42,513 nt of DNA, from assembly GCA_947623735.1 (NCBI GenBank), contig CANQHE010000007.1:1-42513 (forward strand), in the 5' to 3' direction. Both the position numbers and the translations under genes were made by a program. Of the stretch, positions 26,925-34,886 are shown one piece after another. Position 1 is the first letter of the stretch. The number at the start of each line of letters is the position of its first letter. The notes below the pieces were generated by a model, which worked only from the letters and a program-made list of their open reading frames with translations, ran no database searches and was not told the DNA's origin. Origin of the DNA: an uncultured Bacilli bacterium. GTDB lineage: Bacteria > Bacillota_I > Bacilli_A > RF39 > UBA660.

Positions 26925-29795
26925 TTAATTAAATGCCACTATTTCAATTTCAATCTTCGCCGCATAATTGACATTTTGATCTTCATCTTGTGGTCTATGG
27001 GTCTCTACAAACTCATAAACAAGATCGAATGATAATTCTTCACCCGCGGCAATTATATAATCACCACTAATAGTTGCTCTTTTACTCTTTGGCGCTGGAG
27101 TTTGAGGAACAATAACATCTCCTTCTCTATAAAGAGTATATTTAAAGTTATCAGATCTAAAGTTATTTTCAACATCAATTAAATTAATACGATAAACAAT
27201 TGAATTAGAACTTTCATTCATAAGAGTAAATTTCTGTGTTCCTGTCCATCCTGGTTGAATATTTTTAGCATCAATTCCTTGAGTATAACTTACCATTAAA
27301 GTACCATCACCAGTACCAAGTTCAAAATAACTATTACCATTACTTTCTGTTGAAGATGCTACTTCTTGTTTAACTGTTACAAAATAAGTCTTAATAGTTC
27401 CATCTTCAGCAACTACTACAATTGGTACTCTAAGTGATCCTTCTACCTCATAAGTTCCATTACCATTAACTCTAGCTTTTTCATCTTCTGCTTCTCCTCG
27501 AACCGTAATATTTTTTACTTCTCTTCCAACCGTTATTGTATATTCTGTTGTATTAGGATCAAATCTAGGAGATAATGAATAATTACCAACTTCTAAATTC
27601 TTTAAATTAGCATTGCTATTTTTCTTATTATCACAGTTGTAATCACATTTACCATCACCATTTGTATCAACATTTTTATCCGGAATATTATCCCCATTAG
27701 TATCACAATTTAGATCACACTTACCATCATCATTGTTATCACAATTTAAATCACATATTCCATCACCGTTAACATCAACGTTTTTATCTGGCACTTTATC
27801 TTTATTAGTATCAATATTAGTATCAGGATTTCCATCACCATTAGTATCACAGTTGTAATCACATTCCCCGTCGCCATCACTATCACAGTTTCTCTCACAT
27901 GATCCACTACCAGTTTTATCAACATTTACGTCTGGTTTTCCATCACCATCAGTATCACAGTTGTAATCGCATTTACCATCACCATCGGTATCACAATTTA
28001 AATCACATGTTCCATCGCCATTAGTATCAACATTCTTATCAGGAATATTATCCCCATTAGTATCACAATTTAGATCACAATCTCCATCGCCATCTTTATC
28101 TTGTTCATTTACATTTTTATCTGGCTTTTTATCATTATCCGTATCTAAATTTGTATCAGGCTTACCATCACCATCGGTATCAATATTTATATCCGGTTTT
28201 CCATCACCATCAGTATCAACATTAACATCTGGTTCTCCATCGCCATTTGTATCAACATTCGTATCTGGCCAACCATCATTATTAGTATCACAGTTAAGAT
28301 CACACTTACCATTTTTATCTGTATCTTGATTCATTAAATTATCATCAGGTTTTCCATCGCCATCAGTATCTTTATTAAACTGTGGAATTTCACTATGTTT
28401 ATAATCAACATCTACATCAGGCTTTCCATCACCATCAGTATCACAGTTAACATCACAAACACCATCACCATCTTTATCAATATTTAAATCTGGTTTTCCA
28501 TCACCATCAATATCACAATTTAAACTACAAGATTTATCATCTTTATCTTTAATATTAATATCCGGTTCTCCATCACCATTAATATCACAATTATAATCGC
28601 ATTTATCGTCTTTATTAGTATCGCAATCTAAATCACATTTACCATCACCGTCTAAATCAACGTTATAATCCGGCATACCATCATCATTAGTATCACAATT
28701 CTTATCGCATTTACCATCACCATCAGTATCTTGGTTAGCTAAGTTTTTATCTGGTTTTCCATCATTATTAGTATCAACATTAACATCTGGTTTCTTATCT
28801 CTATCAACATCTAAATTTGTATCTGGTTTTCCATCATCATTAGTATCACAATTTAGATCACACTTATTATCACCATCAATATCTAAGTTTGTATCAGGTA
28901 TTCCATCTCCCCCGTGATTATCACAGTTAATATCACAATCGCCATCACCATCTGTATCTTGATCTGTTAAATTCTTATCTGGCTTTTTATCATTATTCGT
29001 ATCACAGTTAAAATCACATTCCCCATCTTTATCATAATCAAGATTTAAATCTGGTTTCTTATCGCCATCTGTATCAACATTTGTATCTGGCTCTCCATCT
29101 CCATCTGTATCAATGTTTAAATCTGGTTTTTTATCACCATCTGTATCAACATTTGTATCCGGAACATTATCTCCATTCGTATCACAATTTAAATCACACT
29201 TATTATCGCCATCTAAATCAACATTAAGATCCGGTTTCTTATCATCATTCGTATCAACATTTATATCCGGTTCTCCATCATCATCAGTATCAATATTTAA
29301 ATCTGGAATATCATCACCATTAGTATCGCAATTAACATCACAAGTATTTGTATTATCAAAATCAAGATTTATATCTGGTCTACCATCACCATCAACATCA
29401 CAGTTAAAATCACAAATACCATCGCCATTAGTATCTTTATTAACTATATTAGTATCTGGTTTTCCATCTCCATCACTATCTAAATTAAAATGTGCTTTTC
29501 TATCTCCCTTATAATCAATATTTAAATCTGGCTTTCCATCACCATTAGTATCGCAATTAATATCACAATCTCCATCGCCATCTAAATCAATATTTAAATC
29601 AACAACTCCATCATTATCACTATCACAATTAAGCTTACATGCCCCTGGCATATCAGAATATGCAAAAAATAGTCCTAATAAAGTAACTAGAATTATTAAT
29701 ATACACAAAATAATGATAATTGTAGTTTTCTTTTGATCTTCTTTTCTTTCTTTTTCTAATAAAGCATATTGCTCTTCCAAATTCGTATCTTGCAT
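26925..29795 (-). CDS. Giant surface protein of DxDGDG repeats with a cadherin-like domain
   Basis: 956 residues from the ATG at 29795 (GGGAG upstream; the earlier GTG has none). Short cytoplasmic start, membrane helix about 25-46 ending LFFAYS, then about 55 tandem 12-residue units of the form D-T-D-G-D-G-x-P/C-D-x-N-x (about 58-720), like EF-hand/thrombospondin-3 calcium loops. Next is a cadherin-like beta-sandwich (LKNLEVGNYSLSPRFDPNTTEYTITV, about 730-810), then a beta-rich C-terminal domain resembling the neighbouring SipW-type proteins. It is probably a rigid calcium-stabilised stalk displaying a terminal domain. About 22 units carry a C-D-x-N-C pair. Confidence 0.88.
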   Translation of the reverse strand: MQDTNLEEQYALLEKERKEDQKKTTIIIILCILIILVTLLGLFFAYSDMPGACKLNCDSDNDGVVDLNIDLDGDGDCDINCDTNGDGKPDLNIDYKGDRKAHFNLDSDGDGKPDTNIVNKDTNGDGICDFNCDVDGDGRPDINLDFDNTNTCDVNCDTNGDDIPDLNIDTDDDGEPDINVDTNDDKKPDLNVDLDGDNKCDLNCDTNGDNVPDTNVDTDGDKKPDLNIDTDGDGEPDTNVDTDGDKKPDLNLDYDKDGECDFNCDTNNDKKPDKNLTDQDTDGDGDCDINCDNHGGDGIPDTNLDIDGDNKCDLNCDTNDDGKPDTNLDVDRDKKPDVNVDTNNDGKPDKNLANQDTDGDGKCDKNCDTNDDGMPDYNVDLDGDGKCDLDCDTNKDDKCDYNCDINGDGEPDINIKDKDDKSCSLNCDIDGDGKPDLNIDKDGDGVCDVNCDTDGDGKPDVDVDYKHSEIPQFNKDTDGDGKPDDNLMNQDTDKNGKCDLNCDTNNDGWPDTNVDTNGDGEPDVNVDTDGDGKPDINIDTDGDGKPDTNLDTDNDKKPDKNVNEQDKDGDGDCDLNCDTNGDNIPDKNVDTNGDGTCDLNCDTDGDGKCDYNCDTDGDGKPDVNVDKTGSGSCERNCDSDGDGECDYNCDTNGDGNPDTNIDTNKDKVPDKNVDVNGDGICDLNCDNNDDGKCDLNCDTNGDNIPDKNVDTNGDGKCDYNCDNKKNSNANLKNLEVGNYSLSPRFDPNTTEYTITVGREVKNITVRGEAEDEKARVNGNGTYEVEGSLRVPIVVVAEDGTIKTYFVTVKQEVASSTESNGNSYFELGTGDGTLMVSYTQGIDAKNIQPGWTGTQKFTLMNESSNSIVYRINLIDVENNFRSDNFKYTLYREGDVIVPQTPAPKSKRATISGDYIIAAGEELSFDLVYEFVETHRPQDEDQNVNYAAKIEIEIVAFN
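27630..29624 (-). repeat. Tandem 36-bp coding repeats (12-residue calcium-loop units)
   Basis: About 2 kb of diverged 36-bp units encoding DxDGDGxxDxNx. Units ending in -NC, -NV, -NI and -NL alternate, and longer units with NQDTDGDG break the register. Synonymous changes are common, so this is an old array under protein-level selection rather than a recent expansion. Confidence 0.9.
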
Positions 29796-29876
29796 AAGCG
29801 ACACTCCCTACTATTAAAAAGTATACCATAACCTCAATATATTAGCAATATCTAATTTTAATTTTTCATTTAAAAA

Positions 29877-29893
29877 AAATGAGCTCTCTACTC
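29877..29893 (-). terminator. Terminator of the SipW-type secreted protein gene
   Basis: Short stem GTGAG/GCTCAT followed by eight T on the minus strand, overlapping the stop. Confidence 0.55.
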
Positions 29894-30493
29894 ACCTTTA
29901 TCAGCAAATTTAACTTCAATTGTCGCTTGAAAATTAGCCCCAACATTATATTTTTGATCAAAATCAGCATTATTCCAAGTAATTTCAAAACTATAATTAA
30001 AAGGATCATTCTGTGGTGTATGCGTAAATTTCCCCAAAGAAATTAAATTATTAGCCCCCGTTAAATCACCAGTCTTAGCTTCTCCTCCACCCTCACTAAA
30101 CTTATAAGTTAACTCTTGAAATTCCGTCTTACAGCCTTCATCAGTACCAACACTACATTTTTTAAAATCATTTTTAGTTATATTTAAAAACACTTCATAT
30201 GTTACTTCTTCGCTTTCATTACTTCCTGGTTTAACAGTAACACTAAAATTTTTTTGATCTTTATCTCCTGGTACCACATTTTCTAGTTTTATTCCTTTAT
30301 CACCAGCATCATAAGTGACTTCTGTAAGAGTAGCTGTCTCACCCTTAACAAGTGATCCACCGCCACCAAAAGTAACCCCACTCGTAAAATATGCAAAAGA
30401 ATATCCAAAAAGGACAACTAAAGCGCACAAAACTATACCTAAAAGAAGCATCCTCTCTTCCGTATGCAATTCAAATTTCATTTTCTCCACCAC
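29888..30493 (-). CDS. Secreted SipW-type (TasA/camelysin-like) surface protein
   Basis: 201 residues (197 from the ATG at 30481; the GTG at 30493 is also possible and the RBS does not decide). N-terminal charged start, membrane helix about 16-35 ending GYSFAYFTSG, the SipW-type signal. The mature part is beta-rich (TLTEVTYD, VVPGDKDQKNFSVTVKP, SFEITWNNADFDQKYNVGANFQATIEVKF), resembling the jelly-roll of TasA/camelysin. One Cys pair (about 119 and 127). It lies directly upstream of the repeat-protein gene on the same strand. Confidence 0.82.
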   Translation of the reverse strand: MVEKMKFELHTEERMLLLGIVLCALVVLFGYSFAYFTSGVTFGGGGSLVKGETATLTEVTYDAGDKGIKLENVVPGDKDQKNFSVTVKPGSNESEEVTYEVFLNITKNDFKKCSVGTDEGCKTEFQELTYKFSEGGGEAKTGDLTGANNLISLGKFTHTPQNDPFNYSFEITWNNADFDQKYNVGANFQATIEVKFADKGE

Positions 30494-30549
30494 TCTACTA
30501 TAACAATAATATCAAAAAATGACATAATTTGCAATAACTTAAGAAAAAA

Positions 30550-30567
30550 AACTAGAAATATCTAGTT
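30550..30567 (-). terminator. Terminator of the RelB/DinJ-like gene
   Basis: AACTAGA-TATT-TCTAGTT followed by a run of T on the minus strand. Confidence 0.85.
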
Positions 30568-30572
30568 AAATT

Positions 30573-30761
30573 TTATCTAAACTTCTTCTTAGTTTTAGCC
30601 CCTACAATCTCAAAAGGTATTCCATTTTTATTTATAACTTGTTTAAGAGCTATATTTATAAATGCACTCATACTAAAACCTAAATCATTCAAAATTTTAG
30701 TAGATTCTTCTTTAACTTTTGCATCAACCAAAACATTAACAGCACTTGTCTTAACCTTCAT
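30573..30761 (-). CDS. RelB/DinJ-family antitoxin, without a toxin partner
   Basis: 62 residues from the ATG at 30761 (66 from a GTG). VNVLVDAKVKEESTKILNDLGFSMSAFINIALKQVINKNGIPFEI matches the ribbon-helix-helix RelB/DinJ pattern. These neutralise YafQ/RelE RNases, normally encoded immediately downstream. Here the gene is followed by a terminator and a SipW-type protein gene, so the partner is missing locally. It marks the left edge of the cassette locus. Confidence 0.85.
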   Translation of the reverse strand: MKVKTSAVNVLVDAKVKEESTKILNDLGFSMSAFINIALKQVINKNGIPFEIVGAKTKKKFR

Positions 30762-30859
30762 TTCCTCACCCACAACTAAATTATATCAATAAAACCCTAA
30801 TTATTCAACAAAAATAATACATATATACTACAAAAATACTACATAAATACAATATAAAT

Positions 30860-30943
30860 AAAAAACACAGTCTTATTAACAGTAATCGCAGTTGCAACTC
30901 TTCTTGTTGCTGTAGTTGGTGCTACTTTTGCGTATTTTACCGC
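30860..30943 (+). repeat. 84-bp inverted repeat, left copy (signal-peptide codons)
   Basis: Identical over 84 bp to 35667-35584 on the minus strand. It covers the signal-peptide codons from residue 4 of the expressed protein through the end of FAYFTA. The identity stops abruptly on both sides. Confidence 0.95.
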
Positions 30944-31709
30944 TACAAGTACTAGTACTGGAGAAGGTACAAAAACAGGAGAAGTTGAAACAACCATTTT
31001 AGGAGGAACTAGTTTTACTTTTTCAGGTAAAGATTTAGCACATGATTATTTAAAATATCCCGGTGGACTTGCAGTGTTTGGAGCAAAAGCAGAATTTGCT
31101 AAAACAGATACTATGACGGATACAAATGATTATGATTTAACTTTTGATCTAGAAATTAATTACATAAATGAAACTAGCGATAACTTATTATGGGCTCTTT
31201 ACATGGTTGAAGGTGATGGCCTTGAAGCTGATTTAGATCCAGATTGTAAATTAGTTAGCGATGTAGTAGGTAATGAAACCCATTATTGGTATAATGATAC
31301 TGGTACAAAAGATGAAGAAGAAGATGAAACTCCAACAAGCTGTACTTTAAGTTCTTCTCAAAAAGAAACACTTCAAAGCACGACTATGATTGGTTATGGT
31401 TACTTAAAAGCTAATCAAAGTCAAAATGCTGTTATAAATAAAGAAACAGCAACTCAAACAGGAAATCCATCTGGTACAACTGTTGGCAATGTAACTGCGG
31501 AATTATATAATACTGGAGATGAAACTAATAATCCACTAAAAGGTAGAACACTTAATACAGAAGATACTAAATCAAAGTATTACTACTTAGTAGTTCAATA
31601 TCCTAATGAAAATTCAAAACAAAATGAAGACGAAGGATCAAAAACAATAAATGTTTCTTTAAAAGTTTCAACAGGTTCTGCAGCAGCAACATTGAGAAAG
31701 AAAGCTTAA
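30861..31709 (+). pseudogene. Silent cassette C1 of the SipW-type surface antigen
   Basis: An open frame of 282 codons plus stop without promoter, RBS or start codon. Two codons upstream is an in-frame TAA. It begins with the 84-bp segment shared with the expressed gene, so it encodes the signal core (LLTVIAVATLLVAVVGATFAYFTA) and a complete mature domain: YPGG near 70 residues in, YDLTFDLEINY, a Cys pair around HYWYNDT, and YYYLVVQYPNE near the end. The only internal ATG candidates start inside the domain. It faces the expressed gene, 4.6 kb away. Intact coding in a gene that cannot be translated implies use as a donor. Confidence 0.88.
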
Positions 31710-31780
31710 AAACTATTGAAAACCTAAAACTATCGAAAAGATAGTTTTTTTGATGGGAATTTTTATTCCCCATGGTTTTC
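31708..31780 (+). repeat. 3' conserved block of cassette C1
   Basis: Starts at the stop codon. It has nested inverted repeats: an outer arm (AAAACT...GAAAACC with GGTTTTC...AGTTTT), a terminator hairpin AAACTATC-GAAAA-GATAGTTT plus T run (31727-31751), and GGGAAT-TTTT-ATTCCC. About 50 bp are identical in all five cassettes. Confidence 0.9.
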
Positions 31781-31792
31781 TTCTAGTTTTTA

Positions 31793-31903
31793 TATAATAT
31801 ACGAAGTATATTATAGGTAAAATACGCAGCACCATAAACAGTAATCTAGAGTTGCAACTCTTCTTGTTGCTGTAGTTGGTGCTACTTTTGCGTATTTTAC
31901 CGC
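31793..31903 (+). repeat. 5' junction of cassette C2: palindromes and inverted signal-sequence remnant
   Basis: A 10-bp perfect inverted repeat (TATAATATAC, 3-nt GAA loop) at 31793-31815. Then GGTAAAATACGCAGCACC (31816-31833), which is the reverse complement of the signal-peptide segment at 31878-31901 with 6 nt missing. Then AGTAATCTAGAG and the 54-bp block shared with the expressed gene (31850-31903). The same arrangement recurs before C3. Confidence 0.88.
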
Positions 31904-32615
31904 TACTAATACTGGCACTGGAGAAGGGCAAAAAGCTGAAGTAACGACAACAAAACTTGATAGTGTAACAGTTACTGCTTCAGAAGAAGGAGTTAAAGGT
32001 GTATTAGACTATCCAGGTGGACTTATGATATCTACAACAAAGGTAACAGCATCTACTGCTGGAGAAGGAAGTTACAAAGTTACTTACGATTTAAAACTAA
32101 CTGGAGAAAATGGGACAGAAACTGATGTAAATTGGTATTTGTTTAGAGCTGGAGATGGGACAGGAATTAAAGCTTTAGCAGATCCTAAATGCAAGTTGCA
32201 AATTGATTCAGAAGGAAATACTTCTAAATATTATTATAAAAATGAAGAAAAGTCCGAAACTTGTACTCCAAAAGGTTATATTGAAGAAAAATTAAGCGAC
32301 TTACAATTAGTTGCTAAAGGAACCTTAGCTGAAGGAGCAGTAAGCAACACAGTATTAAGTGCTACTCCTGGTGCAATGGAGGGTATCGAAATTACAAATG
32401 GTGATCCTGAAGGTTTAACAGGACAAACATTGTATACTACTACTGGCGAAAATAAATATGATACTGAATATTATTACTTAGTCGTTGAATATCCTAACAA
32501 GCAAGATTCTGTACAAGGAAACGAAGGAAATCAAAACAATGATATGAATAAAAAAATAAGCATATCTATTAGTTCGCTTGAAAATGTTGTAACTGTATTA
32601 GATAAAACTGAATAA
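31845..32615 (+). pseudogene. Silent cassette C2 of the surface antigen
   Basis: About 256 codons, no promoter, RBS or start. The in-frame triplet just before is TAA, produced because ATCTAGAG replaces ATCGCAG and shifts the frame. The encoded domain is complete: FAYFTATNTGTGEG, DYPGGLMI, YKVTYDLKLTG, a Cys pair around SKYYYKNE, YYYLVVEYPNKQ and NDMNKKISISIS. It is closest to the expressed protein in layout but differs through most of its length. Confidence 0.88.
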
Positions 32616-32616
32616 T

Positions 32617-32690
32617 CAAAAAACTATTGAAAACCTAAAACTATCGAAAAGATAGTTTTTTTTGATGGGGAATTTTTATTCCCCATGGTT
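32617..32690 (+). repeat. 3' conserved block of cassette C2
   Basis: Same block as after C1 with small length changes (TTTTTTTT and GGGGAAT...ATTCCCC), giving a longer inner hairpin. Confidence 0.9.
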
Positions 32691-32705
32691 TTTTTCTAGT
32701 TTTTA

Positions 32706-32814
32706 TATAATATACGAAGTATATTATAGGTAAAATACGCAGCACCATAAACAGTAATCTAGAGTTGCAACTCTTCTTGTTGCTGTAGTTGGTGCTACTT
32801 TTGCGTATTTTACC
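32706..32814 (+). repeat. 5' junction of cassette C3
   Basis: Same elements as before C2: palindrome 32706-32728, inverted remnant GGTAAAATACGCAGCACC at 32729-32746 complementary to 32791-32814, and the TCTAGA variant before the shared block. The C1-C2 and C2-C3 spacers are therefore duplicates. Confidence 0.88.
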
Positions 32815-33450
32815 GCTACAAGTACTACAGGTGATACTGCTGGTGGAAGTGTTAATACTACTACTGCAAATTTAGGTGGAACTAACATTGATATGGCAAC
32901 AATTACTGCGACTAACAATGAAAAAATGGATTATCCTGGTGGTATGATGGCAGCCGGTGCTTCTGTTACTGCTTCAGTAACAGGTACAGGCTCTTACACT
33001 TTAACATATGATGTAAATGCAGAGATCGATTTTACAAATATTTTAACTACCAGCAAGTCTTCATTTAAGGTTACACTATACGAATATAGTGGAGAAGAAA
33101 CGGATTTAATATCTGGATGCGACTTAAAAGAGGAAGAAGTAGATGCAACTACTAAAAAATACTATTATGATGGATGCACATTTAATTCTAATGTCACTAA
33201 AGGAACCCTTGTTAAAACTGAAACGATTAATAAAGACACAGAATCTGCCTTTGGTCAAAAGTATACTATAACATATACTGGAGAAACACTAGAAAACGTT
33301 TCTTCATCATCTGAAAAAACTACATACTATTATTTATTAGTTGAGTATGTAAATGATGAAAATAATGATCAGAATGATGATATGAATAAAGAAATAACCG
33401 CATCTTTAACTGGTGTTGCAAACGGTGTTGCCACAGTTGAAAAAGAATAA
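32758..33450 (+). pseudogene. Silent cassette C3 of the surface antigen
   Basis: About 230 codons without a start and with TAA in frame just upstream. Domain features: FAYFTATSTTGDTAGG, MDYPGGMMAAG, YTLTYDVNAEI, a Cys pair (GCDLKEEE...YYYDGC), YYYLLVEYVNDE and DDMNKEITASL. It diverges from C1, C2 and the expressed copy except at the scaffold motifs and shares its Cys-region form (YYYDGC) with C4. Confidence 0.88.
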
Positions 33451-34024
33451 TCAATTTTTCAAAAAACTATTGAAAACCTAAAACTATCGAAAAGATAGTT
33501 TTTTTGATGGGAATTTCTATTCCCCACGGTTTTCATAGTTTTATGATTAAGTAATTTTAAAAAAACGAGATTATTAAAGAATCTAAAAGTAATAATAAAA
33601 ATTGATATAGATTCGCTAGAATGTAAATATTACTTTAGATATGATGTAAATTTGAATTTGAAAAACAAAGGCCAAAAAATGGTAGGTAAAATATAAGTTA
33701 AAGGGCTTGCTTTTATGAATAAAAATTAAAAAATAAAATTTATGGCATATTTATTTTTTAATTTTTATTCACATAGTATAAAATTATATTGATAAAAAGT
33801 CAATATTTTTTTGAGTTTTACGGATAAAATATTTGTATTATTTTATATATATAAAACAATTTTCTCGTAAAAAAATTATTTTTATTTATAATATATATAT
33901 AATAAGGTTAAGAAGTTAAATTTCCTTTAAGACAAATTTCAAAAAACTATAGGGAATAAAAATTCCCATCAAAAAAACTATCTTTTCGATAGTTTTAGGT
34001 TTTCAATAGTTTTTTGAGATCTTA
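33451..34024. other. Central non-coding region between the two cassette arrays
   Basis: 574 bp without a gene. It holds the 3' blocks of C3 (33460-33535, plus) and C4 (33951-34016, minus) and between them very AT-rich DNA. A perfect 22-bp inverted repeat with a 12-nt loop lies at 33716-33771. A short segment (TAGGTAAAATA, about 33683) resembles the start of the inverted remnant found before C2 and C3. Confidence 0.8.
33716..33771. repeat. Perfect 22-bp inverted repeat, 12-nt loop
   Basis: Left arm 33716-33737 begins TGAATAAAAATT and right arm 33750-33771 is its exact complement. It lies roughly midway between the convergent cassette arrays. Confidence 0.93.
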
Positions 34025-34738
34025 TTATGATGTTTTTCTATTTAATGCAGCATTTTGAGTACTATTAAATTTAATACTAATTTGTTTTCCAGCATCTATT
34101 GTACTTTGATCGCCAGATGCATTATTTGCGTATTTTAGAACTATGTAATAATATTTTTCGCCGGTAACATCAATTTTTTCTCCTTGAGCTGAAAAATCAA
34201 TTTGACCACTGTTAACATCACTTAATGTTATTGGATTATCTTTTGAAATTGTCTCTACACTTTCATCTTCTAATGCTGAAGCATCACATCCATCATAATA
34301 TAGATGTGTTTCATTAGAATTATCTTGGCCTTCTTCATGTCTTTTACATCCAGTGATTGGTGTTGCTATTTGACTATCAGAGCGATAAATGTCATATGTA
34401 AATGTTGAAGAAGTCCAAGTTGTAGAATCTGAATCTGATTTTTTAAATGCGGATAAATCAATCGTTGCACTTAAATCATATTTTATTTCCCAATTACTAG
34501 CATCAGTTGGTGGCGTATCTTGCCAACCAGAATCAACTTTAACTCCTGCAGCTAGCCAAATACCTGGATATACATTTTCTTCATTAGCAATAACTTCTGG
34601 TGTCATTGTTAGTTTTGCATTACTAATCGTTGCAGTTTGTACTTCTGTTGCTTCACCACCAGTTGCATTGGTTGTAGTAGCGGTAAAATACGCAAAAGTA
34701 GCACCAACTACAGCAACAAGAAGAGTTGCAACTCTAGA
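34025..34738 (-). pseudogene. Silent cassette C4 of the surface antigen
   Basis: About 237 codons on the minus strand, directly behind the expressed gene and in the same direction. No start; TAA in frame just upstream, with the same AGTAATCTAGAG variant as C2 and C3. Domain: FAYFTATTTNATGGEATE, NVYPGIWLAAG (YPGG is YPGI here), WEIKYDLSATI, a Cys pair (GCKRHEE...LYYDGC), YYYIVLKYANN, GKQISIKFNS. A degenerate inverted signal-sequence remnant lies upstream (34766-34789). Confidence 0.87.
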
Positions 34739-34813
34739 TTACTGGGAATATGACGTTGTTTCTCTGTTCCTAGACTTTTGCTTTTTACCGTCTTTCTTTT
34801 TAGAAAACTAAGA

Positions 34814-34886
34814 AAACCGGGGAATAAAAATTTCCCATCAAAAAAAACTATCTTTTCGATAGTTTTAGGTTTTCAATAGTTTTTTA
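34814..34886 (-). repeat. 3' conserved block and terminator of the expressed cassette
   Basis: Same block as the silent cassettes: AAAAACTATTGAAAACC, hairpin AAACTATC/GATAGTTT with eight T, a GGGAAAT...ATTCCCC hairpin, then GGTTTTC...TAGTTTTC. It functions here as terminator of the active gene. Confidence 0.9.

Noticed and set aside
29113-29514. 133-codon plus-strand ORF opposite the DxDGDG repeats
   Set aside because: Its SGxxSPxVSxFKS repeat is only the complement of the minus-strand repeats.
26925-29640. CRISPR-like regularity of the 36-bp repeats
   Set aside because: The repeats are in frame, diverged at synonymous sites and encode one protein; there are no unique spacers.
31074-33450. 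Reading cassettes C1-C3 as complete genes from internal ATGs (31074, 32025, 32893)
   Set aside because: Those starts cut off the signal peptide and the conserved N-terminal strand, and lack an RBS. The open frame continues upstream to the shared signal-peptide codons.
34389-34811. 140-codon plus-strand ORF opposite C4
   Set aside because: Antisense of C4 and its junction; no RBS and no coding character. The similar 32724-32918 and 31713-31931 ORFs are rejected for the same reason.
31708-34886. Integron attC sites as an explanation of the 3' blocks
   Set aside because: The general layout is similar, but no R-box GTTRRRY cores are seen, there is no integrase, and the 5' homology lies inside coding sequence.
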